DNA of 64,000 nt from Nematostella vectensis (taxonomy: Eukaryota; Cnidaria; Anthozoa; Actiniaria; Edwardsiidae). Both the position numbers and the translations under genes were made by a program. Within the stretch, counting starts at the first letter, position 1. The number at the start of each line of letters is the position of its first letter. Shown piece by piece: positions 48,201 to 59,507 of this stretch. The DNA lies in assembly GCF_932526225.1 (NCBI RefSeq), contig NC_064038.1, forward strand, positions 992,001 to 1,056,000. The letters run 5' to 3'. The notes under the pieces were generated by a model. That model was not told the DNA's origin. It worked only from the letters and a program-made list of their open reading frames with translations, and did not search any database.

Positions 48201-51200
48201 AATTGTAAAACGCGTCCGCTTTAATGACGGTCCGTTAATATAAGTCCGTTAGCACAAAGCTGTCCGCTTAATGGAGGTCCTTTTATACAAAGCTGTCCGC
48301 TTTATGGAGGTCCGTTAATATAAAGCGGTCCGCTTAATGGTGGTCCGTTAATAAAAAGCAGTCCGCTTAATGAAGGTCCGTTAATATAAAGCAGTCCGCT
48401 TAATGGAGGTCCGTTACTATATAAAGCTTTCCGCTTAATGGCGGTCCGTTAATATAAAGCTGTCCGCTTAATGGAGGTCCGTTAATATAAAGTTGTCCGC
48501 TTAATGGAGGTCCGTTAATATAAAGCTGTCCGCTTAATGAAGGTCCGTTAATATAAAGTTGTTCGCTTAATGGCGGTCCGTTAATATAAAGTTGTTCGCT
48601 TAATGAAGGTCCGTTAATATAAAGCTGTCCGCTTAATGGCGGTCCGTTAATATAAAGTTGTTCGCTTAATGAAGGTCCGTTAATATAAAGTTGTTCGCTT
48701 AATGGTGGTCCGTTAATATAAAGTTGTTCGCTTAATGAAGGTCCGTTAATATAAAGTTGTCCGCTTAATGAAGGTCCGTTAATACAAAGCAGTCCGCTAA
48801 ATGGAGGTCCGTTAATACAAAGCAGTCCGCTAAATGGTGGTTCGTTAAAATAAAGCAGTCCGCTTAATGGAGGTCCGTTAATATAAAGCAGTCCGCTAAA
48901 TGGAGGTCCTTTAATATAAAGCATTCCGCTAAATGGAGGTCCGTTAATATAAAGCAGTCCGCTAAATGGAGGTCCGTTAATACAAAGCAGTCCGCTAAAT
49001 GGAGGTCCGTTAATACAAAGCAGTCCGCTTAATGGAGGTACGTTAATATAAAGCAGTCCGCTAAATGGAGGTCCGTTAATATAAAGCAGTCCGCTTAATG
49101 GAGGTCCGTTAATATAAAGCAGTCCGCTTAATGGAGGTCCGTTAATACAAAGCAGTCCGCTAAATGGTGGTCCGTTAATACAAAGCAGTCCGCTAAATGG
49201 AGGTCCGTTAATACAAAGCAGTCCGCTAAATAGTGGTCCGTTAATATAAAGCAGTCCGCTAAATGGAGGTCCGTTAATACAAAGCAGTCCGCTAAATGGT
49301 GGTCCGTTAATACAAAGCAGTTCGCTAAATGGAGGTCCGTTAATATAAAGCTGTCCGCTAAATGGAGGTCCGTTAATATAAAGCAGTCCGCTTTATGGAG
49401 GTCGGTTAATATAAAACATTCCGTTTTTTAAATAGGTGTCTACAGACCCATAGCACAATACTTGATGATCTCTAAAAACAAGAGACTCATATTTGATTCC
49501 CTTAAACACGAAACCGCGCTGTAATATTTATGGCTGTCCCTTCCCCCATCTTCCTCAAATCCTGGCTATGGCTTACCGCGCTGTAATATTTATGGCTGTC
49601 CCTTCCCCCATCTTCCTCAAATCCTGGCTATGTTTTACCGCGCTGTAAAAAGATAGGGACGCCCCCTTCTTACACCTCGAGAAGTTTGACATGAGAACCA
49701 ACATGGCGGACTAACCGTCAGGCAGGGCGATACTCTGAATGCGTGCTAACCTGACCCTAACCCTTCCTCATCTTTCTCAACTTAATGTTTCTTTATACCT
49801 TTTCTAGTTTATGTGGAACCAAATATTCGACTTCAATAAGAAAAGGCTGAGCGACAACTGAAGGTGTCGTTGCCCTTGGCACGCTCCTTTTATAGCGCGG
49901 TTTCGCGTTTAATGTGGTACTTTCCATGTCAATTCTCCCCCGCCCCCTACATGCCGTGTTCTCCTAGCGCGCATGATACGTTTGCGCGTATAACCGGGCA
50001 TAACCTTTACTTAAAACCCCCCCCCCTTATAATTTAAGACTGCCAGGTATACCCCATGCGGTGTGAAGTTTACCCCATGTGACTTAGCTACGCTAGGCGT
50101 AGCGCATGATTAGCTTAAGTAGGCCATTTTTTCAGTGATCATACATATACTTTCTGTATATATTTTTTTCAATGTCGAATAGTTTCGCACAAATGTATAT
50201 TTTACAAAAAAAATGTTGCCCGAGGTGTCGATTTCGCGCGCACCACAGAATTAATTCCCAATATTCGAAAACAAAACATTTAGGAATTACGGAGGCCTGG
50301 ATACTGGCTAAGTTTGGTGCGGGTCTATTCAAACAGTAAATGTGAGCTTGACTCGAAAAATGTCGAGTTTTGGGCAAATTTGTGGGCCTCCGGTCTTAGC
50401 GGGGTCGCGATTTGGGGGCTTAGATTTGAGGAGGGGGGGGGGGGGGGGGAAGCAAAAATTTCTAGCCCAGGGTTTTGTAAAAATACCCAAGGTTATTGTC
50501 ATGTCCCAAAGTTAGTTTAATCTGTTTCTGACCATGATGTCTCGCTTTTTCTATTGCTATCAGTTTGGAAATGAGCGCGAACGCATCAATTTTTCGATCT
50601 CGCTTTACCCGTGGTCCTTGCTAAAGGTCCCTTTTAGGCCGCTCGGCATTTGTTCATACCGCACGCTACCGCTAGGCCTTTTGTCGGCATTCCTTCGGGT
50701 TTTCGGCGCTAGGAGAACCCTCTGAGTCCGGGTTAACGATTATAATGTTGTGTTTTTCCAAGCAGCAATTCCCAGGCGCCTGCTCGCCCGTCGCCGAATG
50801 AAAGCCTTCGTCAGTGCAGTGCGAGCATCATGGCCGAGATCTCCAGCATTCACAATGGCAGCAAGAAGCGGCGGACCCTTTACAACCCGAAGGACCAGTC
50901 GCTCATGGTCTCCTTTTTACCGTTAAAGGTGAGGCGATATGTACACACGTGACAAATAGTGCCCTTCTCAGACTACGCGAACACGACTGTTTCCCGTGGT
51001 CACATCCCCCCCTCCCTAACGCTAGACACCCCCTGACTAACATCACTTTCCTTCCCACGCACAGGAGTCTTTTGCGAACACGACTGTTTCCCGTGGTCAC
51101 ATCCCCCCCTCCCTAACGCTAGACACCCCCTGACTAACATCACTTTCCTTCCCCCGCACAGGAGTCTTTCGCGAACACGACTGTTTCCCGTGGTCACATG

Positions 51201-51287
51201 AACAACTCCGCCATGCCACCCTCCCTCTCCTCTTTCATGCGGAGCTTTATCGCGCCAAAGCTCAAGAGCAAGTCCACCTCGGCTTAG
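40010..51287 (+). CDS. Coiled-coil protein with basic tail, eight exons, 563 aa, not identified
   Basis: Exons: 40010-40240, 40480-40635, 41542-41619, 41906-42016, 45932-46009, 47302-48050, 50766-50928, 51162-51287; GT..AG throughout, in frame, 1,692 bases. Residues 1-218 are a heptad-rich coiled coil (MAHSVVDVVSHDF..., LRQEVQ, LRNQLENLQ). Exon 6 encodes a Ser/Thr/Ala-rich region with two dynein-light-chain-like words, IQTD (279-282) and VQTD (310-313), then long Lys/Arg-rich stretches (PKKSRKRRGKKG near 419-430) that would serve as nuclear localisation or nucleic-acid binding sequence. The C-terminus has SKKRRTLYNPKD and ends KSKSTSA. A tail of this kind recalls mitotic coiled-coil or kinesin-tail proteins, but no motor is present and I cannot name it. 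A duplicated acceptor offers an alternative last exon at 51065. Introns 4, 5 and 6 are full of tandem repeats. Confidence 0.82.
42118..42214 (+). repeat. (ATT)n microsatellite, about 32 units
   Basis: An uninterrupted run of ATT in intron 4 of the 40010 gene, preceded by imperfect ATT/GTT-rich DNA from about 42040. The open frames through it (poly-Leu, poly-Ile, poly-Asn) are not genes. Confidence 0.98.
42367..42395 (+). repeat. Solo inverted-repeat end related to the 49.5-kb element
   Basis: TTTAAACATGAAAGCGCGCT followed by ATAAAAGG resembles the terminal repeats at 49501-49522 and 49890-49912 (TTAAACACGAAACCGCGCTG). No clear partner end was found nearby. Between 42540 and 42720 the word AAATTACGCGG recurs irregularly, which may be another decayed element. 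Confidence 0.4.
43051..44235. repeat. 181-bp direct duplication followed by a 17-20-bp minisatellite
   Basis: CAAATCAAGCTATGCCAAAC begins two ~150-bp segments about 181 bp apart (about 43055 and 43236). The second leads into a long array of CATGCAAGTATAAAAAAATC (variants ACAAAATC, AAACC) reaching 44235. On the minus strand the array is open in all frames, which gives spurious Tyr/Cys/His-rich ORFs up to 308 codons. Located in intron 4 of the 40010 gene. Confidence 0.9.
44765..44995 (+). repeat. ~29-bp minisatellite, about eight copies
   Basis: ACATAAACATTCACCCGCTA then TCTTTATCT recurs with small changes (ACCAGC for ACCCGC; TTACC for TTATC). In intron 4 of the 40010 gene. The flanking 44236-44764 and 44996-45594 show no coding sequence. 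Confidence 0.85.
45595..45861. mobile_element. Foldback element with ~90-bp GC-rich inverted arms
   Basis: TAGAGAGCTTAAGCAAGTCA ... at 45595 is matched by its reverse complement ending TGACTTGCTTAAGCTCTCTA at 45861. The arms run through ACGAACGGCATCAAAAACGG and GCGCGCGC, with a partial internal duplication in the left arm. No coding capacity. The ends begin and finish with TA, which could be a TA target site. It lies about 70 bp upstream of exon 5 of the 40010 gene. Confidence 0.8.
45985..47090 (+). repeat. 57-bp minisatellite copying exon 5 end and donor, about 19 copies
   Basis: Exon 5 of the 40010 gene ends ACAATGTACTGACTTCA|GTGAGTACC at 46009. The unit is CAGTGTCCTGACTTCAGTGA followed by GTACCATGTTATGTTACCCT and TCCACACGCACTTTACA. 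About half the copies keep TTCA|GTGAGT; the rest read TTAAATGTGT, which destroys the donor. The 57-bp period keeps a 338-codon frame open on the plus strand, a spurious ORF. Confidence 0.93.
48200..49430. repeat. 33-bp minisatellite, about 37 copies
   Basis: GTCCGCTTAATGGAGGTCCG then TTAATATAAAGCT with variants CTAAATGG and ACAAAGCAG. It begins in GTGTAACAGTGGACACCCTG (48180), a sequence style seen at the ends of some DNA transposons whose subterminal repeats are GTCCGYTTAA words, so a mobile-element origin is likely. In intron 6 of the 40010 gene. Confidence 0.9.
49495..49915. mobile_element. Short inverted-repeat element with an internal 65-bp duplication
   Basis: CTTAAACACGAAACCGCGCT (49501) and AGCGCGGTTTCGCGTTTAA (ending 49912) are inverted ends. 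Inside, ACCGCGCTGTAATATTTATG plus GGCTGTCCCTTCCCCCATCT is present twice in tandem, 65 bp apart. No ORF. It lies in intron 6 of the 40010 gene. Confidence 0.6.
50977..51200 (+). repeat. 97-bp tandem repeat copying a splice acceptor and exon start
   Basis: GCGAACACGACTGTTTCCCG recurs at 50977, 51074 and 51171, exactly 97 bp apart. The last two copies are each preceded by CGCACAG|GAGTCTTT, so two complete acceptors exist: 51063-51064 and 51160-51161. The second starts the last exon of the 40010 gene. The first would give an alternative in-frame end, ESFANTTVSRGHIPPSLTLD and two more residues, with a stop at 51131. Confidence 0.9.
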
Positions 51288-51749
51288 CCCTTCTAAGTAA
51301 TGATGCCTTCAAATGCTCCTTACTTGAAGCGTAGCCCAACTGAGAGAGTATGTTAAGAGAATATAGATGCAGATCCAACAAGTCTTGAAAGACTCCGTGG
51401 GAAGGTACCATTTTCAGTATAAGGAATATTGGTCCTGAGGGGGCGCTATGGTGTCTGGGAGAGTTCTCACTCACCACAGGATACCCAATAAGAGCCCTAG
51501 GAACTGCACTGCTGAAGCCTTGCTTTCAAATAGAAGATATTGAACCGTACTCTTACTACGCCCCACGCTAGTTGGTCACCTCACTGATACAACTGATGAC
51601 TGTGTGGGCTGGTTTTAAAGGTGGGCTTATCGTCAGATAAACGGCAAAACTTTTGTACAGTTTTTGGCCTTATCTTTGATATTTTAAAGTTTTCAATAGT
51701 GTATAAAGAAAATGTTTATAATTCTCTTTGTATATAATAGCCGAATAGT

Positions 51750-51755
51750 AATAAA
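51750..51755 (+). terminator. Candidate poly(A) signal of the 40010 gene
   Basis: AATAAA about 460 bp after the stop at 51285-51287, in an AT-rich stretch. Site choice is inferred. Confidence 0.4.
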
Positions 51756-54700
51756 AAAACTGTAACACGTAAGTTTTACAGTTAAAAAGACGTTTGTTGT
51801 TATTTTTCAATATTATGCTTACAAAACTCCCACCAGACAAAGCAGGAAGAAAATGATTCCTGTAAAAAAAAGTCGCAGAAGACCCCCCCCCCCTTTCCCT
51901 GCTAACAAGGGCCTTAAAAGTGGGTTTTTTTGTCTATCGGAAGCTCCGAGGCAAAAGAAGACGGACATTTCGCCTTGCAGGTCTGCTTGTCTATTCGGCG
52001 CTCGCATGTGTGTCTCTTGTTTTGTTTACACTTTTCGCCTCTTCAAAATGTAATGGCCACTCGTGTTCCATTTCCCCTAATCGCGTTTGATCCCTCTAAG
52101 CTTATTGCCCTAGGGCGAGGTCGGGCTCTCTGACTAGTTTGCACGTGTGGCTTGTGTGAGGCGGTAATGTAGGCAATTGCAGCTAAACTCAGCTCTCCCT
52201 CACCGGGCGGATGTTTGTGGAGATAGTCACTACTCTCGCGCATCACACGGGATATTTTCAATTAAATTCAATTTGTTTGTGTGTGTTTGATAGCCGAAAA
52301 ATAAGATTTCACTGAAAATGACGAATGTGGTTTGTGAGCAGGTCATGGAAATAACTCTTGGCTTCAAGAAGAGAACACCAGAACCGCAACAAAACGGCGG
52401 TGAATTCTCCAAAATAAAGGCTTATTACATAATTTTATGTGCGAATTGCTAAATCCCGTTTCAGATAAGTTTGGTGATATTATCTTGGGAATCCATATGT
52501 GAAAATAATGGATTTTTGTAATTATTGCTTTGCTAGGAAGTCATTTAACGATTACTAAAAAATGCCAACTCATTGCTTTGCTGGGAAGCCATTTAGTGGT
52601 ATGATAAATCAAGTGGCTTTTTTTGTCTTTGGTTAGATTTCTGCGTTGAAAAATAAAAATTAAAACTGTTATCTTTTACCTCGTGTCTGCGTAATTGCGC
52701 GAGCACAAAAGTTTATTTATTTTACGAGTGATTCTTGGAGTTGATAGCGATTTGGCATTTGTATACAGTGTTCGAGTCAATGCTATCCTACCCTTATATC
52801 CTGTCAGACGGTTCAGACTTATTTTTACGCCAACGCTATCCTGAACATTTTGTTAAATCAACCCCTCTGTGGAAAATGTGTATAGATATTTTTACAAAGG
52901 TAATAGTGTATTTGTAGTGTATGTGTGTAGTGTTTTTGTGTAATATATTTGTAGTTATGTATACGATGATTCCGTCTATAATATAGACGGTTGGATTGAT
53001 GACAGTCTCTTTAATGACCAGAACGTGTCAAATTCTATCGTCAAGCGTGGTCGGGAGGCACTCATGGTGCCAGTAATTATGACGGATGGCATTCTGATTA
53101 TAATCGCAGCCCAGCCTTTGGTCTGCAAGCTGAGGTGGCGGATGTTTATACATATACCACTTCGAAGTCCATTTTGAATGGTCAAATTTCATTTCTCTAG
53201 AGCTAGTCACTGGAAATACTACGCAGTGCTTGACGTTTATTAAATCCGCCAGCCATGTAGGCGTAATCTCTAATTTTTTGAAAATTTTTGGATTGCAGAA
53301 AATCAAATGTAATGTTTAAAAAGCCAACATTACAAATACATAAAATACATCCGTATCGCTCTTGATTACATTCATCATAATCAAATGATCTAAATGTGTT
53401 ACGTAAACATGTGGTCGGACATAATAGTTTGAAAAAAGCTAGATGTAATCGTTGTAGCCAAGCGTGTAAAACATCGGCCATTTAAAGAAACAAATTTGCA
53501 GCGCGTGACAAGTGAAATCCATCAGGGAAAATCTGGCAACTTGGGGGTTGATCATGGGTTTTCCAGGCAAAGGAGGGGCCAACACTTCATCAAGTCTCCC
53601 ACTTCTTCATGTCCCCAGTGTCAATTACGTTAACACCTCACCGCCTATTATCACCCGAAGCTCCCATCGCGATTTCGCAAACAGCATCTGCGGAAAGAGC
53701 GATAAGGGAGCCGTGTCGTGGGTGGAATCTGGCGAGATCTAACAAACCCTTGAGCGTGTGTTTAGCGTACCGTTGCCGAGGTAGGAATTTGGTTGGGGTT
53801 TTCTCGGCATGTTAGCACATGGTGTGTTCGAGGCAACGTCTAAAAACAAGCGGAAAAGAAATAAAATTAGTCCGTAATTAACCCAATTACTGACAAAGTA
53901 TTTGTGTATCTATAAGTTTTAAAGTCGCTAAGACTGCGGCAAATTTTGAACAAAGGCAGGATTCCTTTAGGCGGCACCATAGCTATTTGCACATGTATTT
54001 CGCTACTTTTAGTGATTCTTGAATAGTAATCTAATCGAAGGTGGTTGGGCTAACGAGTGAACCATGTCATGTTTGAACCGGGAAGGGATCGACCCATTAC
54101 ACTCTCACATAAAAGGAGTTGTCAGGAATTTGCGGCAAACACACTGAGCACTAAATTTCTACGTGGAACTTTATCATTGCGGCCATTTTAAGCGGGTTTA
54201 CTATACAGATAGCAGAGTTGCACCTGGATATATTGAACTTCAAGCCGTACTATTTTTAAAAAAAGAGTCCCTTTAGCACTATGCAGTCTCTCTCGTTGAG
54301 TTTGCTCTGAGATTACTGCCGCCTATATTGGGCTTTCATGTTCGATGTGGAGTCTTTGTGTGAGGTGCGAGGACAAAGAAAGTTAACGCTGCCAAACTAA
54401 ACAAAAGACTCTCGCATGCACTAATCACACGCTCCGGGGGGTAGGCCAAACGAGAGCTGCTTTTGTCTCGACTGTCAAACCAAACAACAAAAATGCCATT
54501 AGTTTGGAGCGTTTGAGTGAGCTATGCCAGAAACATAGGAATCTCAAGTATTTATAAACTACTGCTTGTAACGTGAACATGTGAGTGACCTTTTTTTGCC
54601 CGCTTAGGAAGGAACTCATTTCTAATAAAAGCATAGAGCGTGATTAAGCTCGGTCAACCTGTCACGGTTTATTTATCCAAACTACAAAAAGAAACTGGCG

Positions 54701-56592
54701 GAGCTAAAACTGTTAATTCAAGACTTGAAGCCGGGTCAATTTTTTTATGATTTTCCGGTTATTTAATCGTGAACTTTTAGTGTTTTTGTTGGGGTGTTTA
54801 TGCCCAGGAGTAATTATTGCCGAGCCGTGGGGTCGGCCATTCAGGTCGATTGCTCCGCCTCTCAAATTAGCTCAAATTGGCCGCTTTGAGCCCAGCTGCT
54901 AAAAATGGACCTCCGCGTCAATAGGACGTTATTTTACGAAAAGAGATTAGTAGGAGAATCAGAAGTCTGGGTAACCAGAAGACTAGAGCTATCGAGATTA
55001 AGCCATGCAGAATATAATCGTGAGGTTCCGAGACGACGGTATGAAGTCAAGTCAACACCTCTAAACTAACGTCGTGAATATCAATGATTATAAGAAAATA
55101 AATCGTATCTCGTATGCACCGACGTATGCGTGTTTATTCAGTAGCGGTATCTAAACATCTTGATATGTTTTAATTTACTAAATTACAAGTTAAACAGTAG
55201 AGTATGCGAGGAGGGCAATCCACAGGGCGAAAAGGCACGCGCGAGTTTGCGGGCGCCGATTGATTTTGTTTTCAATTGTAAAGTAGTAATAGATTTCAAA
55301 ACACACTTCAAATAGGCGGTAACAACTCCAAAAAAGTGTTTCGTTTCGCCCTCTTATCGACACACTTGGTTTCATTTGCCTTGAAGTGCCTTTACGCGCC
55401 AACGTTTGCAAGATGGTAGCTAAGTAATCCGCGATGCCCTTTGCGATAACCCGTGCTTCAACACTCGAAATACAAGCGATACGATCTTGTATCACCCGTG
55501 GGTATTACTCCATGCAAGCGCCCTACAAAAAGGTCAGAAATATCGGCCTTGAAGCACAGCAATCGCGCAAAGTGTTGACTGGCCGGGTTATCAATTGTTG
55601 GATCTTATGTCCTCGTTGAGATCCGCCTCCCTCTTTCTGAATCATAAGTCGGGCGTAAAACGATTGTCTCTTTGATAGAATAAAGATACCGGCTATTGTC
55701 AGCGATTGGGAACCTCAAAAACCGCATCCATAATCGCCTACATAACACGCTTTTCGATTTTACGCTAGCGCCAGCATTTAAGTCAGAATCAGTTGTCGCA
55801 AACTAATAAACTATCAACGCAAATTATTCATCGATTCTGAGTCGAGGGGAGGTGGGTCGAATGTGTTTACATGTTAGTTGTATTTGTATTGTAATTTTAT
55901 ACGGGTTATGTGGACTCTTTAGGCATATAGGTTTTTAATTTTAAGAACACATATATAAATAGCGCATCCTTTACGCAAGAATTCTGTAACGTTCAGATTC
56001 AATACTTCGATAAGACTCTGGGATTAATCGTGCTAAGGCTCTCTTAGAACGCTTCTGACAGCCTTAGTAATAGAATACTAATTTTGCACCCCCACGGAGA
56101 TTCGGAAAAGGAAAATACTAAAGGGGCAAAGCAGCTTCCTGAAAGCAAATCCATAGGAATAACCTCATAGAGGGTCGATTGTGGAATTCAGTAAGATTTA
56201 TATGTGAGTGACTCGACAGATCACAGCGTTACCAAGTATAAGCGCGCTGTAATTTAAAGCAAATCCATCAAAATAAAATGGATAAGTCAGTTTCGTTATT
56301 GATTAGCAACCACCGGAGAGTTGATGGAGATGGATTTAATCTACATGTCGTCTTGCTAGCTTCTTATTTCTCCAAAGTGTCAGATTTCTACCAAAGATAA
56401 ATTTAATGCTCGGGCGAAAATCCAAACATTGGACCACCACTTGGAATATAAACCTAGTCGGTTTGGAGTTAGATTTCTGGTTATGAGGATTTCGGCTTAT
56501 AAACTGTGGGGTAGCAGTCGGAAATAAGCTCCTTTACGTGGGGAAATTATTAGATTAAAAAAAGACGCAGAAAGAACTAGCGGAACAGATCA
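51756..56592. other. Intergenic, no recognised gene
   Basis: Only short open frames without exon-like context. One 44-codon frame starts at 52318 (MTNVVCEQVMEITLGF), with no usable flanking splice sites. A short imperfect repeat, TTGCTTTGCTAGGAAGTCAT, lies near 52527 and 52577. Both neighbouring genes converge on this region. Confidence 0.6.
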
Positions 56593-56598
56593 TTTATT
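56593..56598 (-). terminator. Candidate poly(A) signal of the RGM gene
   Basis: TTTATT on the plus strand (AATAAA in the gene sense), about 430 bp beyond the stop codon at 57029-57031. Site choice is inferred. Confidence 0.35.
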
Positions 56599-57028
56599 CA
56601 GTGTTAGTGCATCCACATCTCTTCGGCGCAGCCGAGAGTTTTATAATATTAACATGTCATAAATTAATTCACTTGGAAACCTTAAAGTCATATTTGACCG
56701 AACAAATGGCTTGTTTCTTCCCCCCTTTGCAATTATTACCTGTCCATATTTTTTGTTGAAAATATTTAAGTAGAAATATATGTCTCGGTTCAATTATAAA
56801 CTGTACATCGTTTAAAAGAGACGTTTTTTCCCTCTTCAAATGTATTTACAAGTGAACAACGTCTGGACGCGTGCTCAGCGTTGAGTTCGCAATCATAAAA
56901 TAAATTCACTTATTCTAAGTTATTCTTGCGATATGTAACAAATCGAACCAGCGAACGCTAGAAATGTGTGTGTGTGAATAAAGACATCGTTAGTGGAAAT
57001 AGTGAATGGATGACGGAGAATACGTTAT

Positions 57029-58889
57029 CTAGATAAATCTGTGTAGCAACACAAACCACAAGCTAGCAATTAGGCAGTGTGACACAAGACAGAAACTTGG
57101 GCTCGAGGCGCTACTGTGTTTCTGTTTTGTTTCTGTTTCACTGGCATCTTTTGGGATCGTAACATTGTAATTCCGTAGATCTTTCACAGTTCCAACCGGA
57201 TCCATGACGAACGCGTCATCTAAAGCTGACTTTGCTGCGAGTGTAAAATTCGAGTCTCCAGTCGTTAATAAATCGAACATACAAGAATCCAAATAAAATC
57301 CCGTCACATTCGAGTCTTGACACTTCTTCTTAGCTTCTCTCCTAGTGATTTTCTTCCTTGGTAGAACCTTAGCGAGGCGTCTCTCCGTAAACGATAACAG
57401 TTCCCTGTAGTCTATAATTTGCTGTTTAGGGCAGCCGTTAACGCACAAGCCCATGCTAAAATCCTCTGAGGTTAGCGCGTGCGGCATACGTATATGAAAT
57501 GTCAAGTATTGGGATACTTGCCGCACATATATATCCGTGCCAATGTGACAGAGCCGTATGTGAATAAGCGAGTTCTTTTCAACTTCTAGAATTCGAACAG
57601 AACATTCCGAGGTGCCTGTTGTGGAGGTACCATCGTCAAACGCTGCAGGCAGCGCACCGGATTTTGCTTTGTAAATTTTCTGCTGCACACAAGAATCCTT
57701 ATTCTCTTGGATAATCACGGTGATCTAAAGGGGAAGAGAGAACATAACACAACTTTAGACCTTTATCTAGCGCGATATGGCCTCGTCTACAGTCCTACTA
57801 TCGGATTGAGTGATGGCTAGGGGTTATAAATCGGAGGTAAATTATACGATGATTCATTGTTGGTCAGTTCTGAATAGTTCAGAAAGCCTTAACGGACGGG
57901 GTTCGAAGATCGCTCGAAGATTAGCGCGAAATTAACTCAACAACAACAACAGCTAGACGAAATGAAGAAGCGCGCGTTCGCACTCTCAATTTAGCGAGCG
58001 TGTAACTCGACAATTCGCGCCAGAGTAGAAGCATACGTGCGCTTTTTCGCTTGAAACAGTAGGACATCAAAATTGGTATGCACAGAAACTATAGCCTGCG
58101 TGAGATCCATACATTATGCAAAATGATTTGTTTGTCGAATCCACGAGCGCGCAACAAGGAGAAAGGGCTGTTAGAGGCCCTTACATACCTTGTTCGTGGC
58201 TGTAGCGCTCGACCCGTCCACCAAGGGGACGTTGGTCACTTGTACGATCAAGAAGTGATTCTCCACGAGAGGCCAAGCTCCTTCTACGACACATGTTTGT
58301 TTGGCATCTTCAAACGTCCTCAAATGCGGGTCGCCAAATAAACCGCAGTACTTCTTCTCTTCGGATTTCGAATACAACCTCTTGGTTCTGGTACATTTTG
58401 GCTTGACTGTAGGCTTAGGAGGGATATTCCCCTGCATTTGTCTTTTCTTAAAAATATTTAAAAGTCCTTTTTCCTTTTCAGGAAGAGTAACGTTGTCACA
58501 TTTGTGATTTCGCATGAGTACTGGCACGAGCGTCCGTACAGTGTTATAATAAATACCGCCGCTACCTCGACACTGCTTCCTTATCCGATCCAAACACAGT
58601 TTGTAGAGTTTGAGCGAAGCGCACAGTTTGAACGCAGTGTCGGCTTCGCGTTGAACGTAAGGATCCGTGCATTTCGGTTGTACTTGACAACTCGAGTTCG
58701 ATTTCTTCGATCCCCCTTGTTCTGCTAGTGCTGGGAATGCTATAGTCACTAAGGAAAAACAAGACTTGTGAATATCGCGAATTGGCTGAAGTGTCTAACT
58801 AGCTACAAACACGTACCTTGTATGAAGTCTACGCATATTAGTAACAGCAAAAATTCGCACGCTAAAATTGTCCCGGTGTTGCTAACCAT
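57029..58889 (-). CDS. RGM: Repulsive guidance molecule (RGM), GPI-anchored BMP co-receptor family, three exons, 442 aa
   Basis: Exons 58889-58817, 58748-58189 and 57724-57029 join in phase (1,329 bases). Residues 1-24 are a signal peptide (FLLLLICVDF). Next is a Cys-rich N-terminal RGM domain. Then comes CGLFGDPHLRTF, the family's Asp-Pro autocleavage motif (D164-P165) at the start of the partial von Willebrand type D domain. VEGAWPLVENHFLIVQVTN and SSATATNK follow as in vertebrate RGMs. Exon 3 carries KIYKAKSGALPAAFDDG, VRQVSQYLTFHIRMP, CPKQQIIDY and FDLLTTGDSNFTLAA, all RGM landmarks. The last ~20 residues are hydrophobic, as a GPI-attachment signal. Length matches vertebrate RGMs (about 425-450). 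No RGD triplet was seen. RGMs bind BMP ligands and neogenin; those roles are carried over from the family. In a non-bilaterian, BMP-axis modulation is plausible but inferred. Confidence 0.95.
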
Positions 58890-59507
58890 CACAATCTCTC
58901 AAAGGATTGTCTGTTAGCATTGCTGCCAGCAAGCTATCGCTGTATTTGGTCGATTCGCTCTACACCGCCATCGTTGAGCACTGACTGATTCTCGGCTCAC
59001 TCAAGCGACCCGGTTTTGCCCAGCGGAATAAAAACCCAAATGAGCCAATTCAGCTATCAATCAGAAACGTGACAGCCTCAACACAAAGATACGTAGTGAC
59101 AAAGCCGACTTTCGCTGGTGGCCCGCCTCTGTTGACCTTATCTGTAAGCGATAGAGTCGTTGAGTGGATTTGCTAGTCTTCAACTAGTTGTGCGTACGGT
59201 CAAACAACCGGCGAATCGCAAATGAAGCTAGCGACGGAGTGAGCTCAACTTCACAACGCTGTCTTATACGAACTCCAGGTATTTGTGCAAAGCTCCCCGT
59301 CGTGAGTCTTCTCACCGGTCTCTACTCTTTTTCGCAGCTGTCAACTTAATTAAATAGCAGGCGAATAGCGCGCCCTGATTGGCTAAGCCTCGCGCTATGA
59401 ATGTCCAGGGGCTATGAGACTGCTGTGACAGAGTTGACCAATCACAAGTCCCCTCACGAAGCGACCTTTATGCATAATTAAGTAAACAGTCAGTAGTCAT
59501 CCTCCGT

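Noticed and set aside
52318-52440. 44-codon frame MTNVVCEQVMEITLGF...
   Set aside because: Too short, no family match, no flanking splice signals; kept only as a note in the intergenic entry.
55190-55495. 101-codon minus-strand ORF
   Set aside because: No recognisable motif, signal peptide or splice context; consistent with chance.
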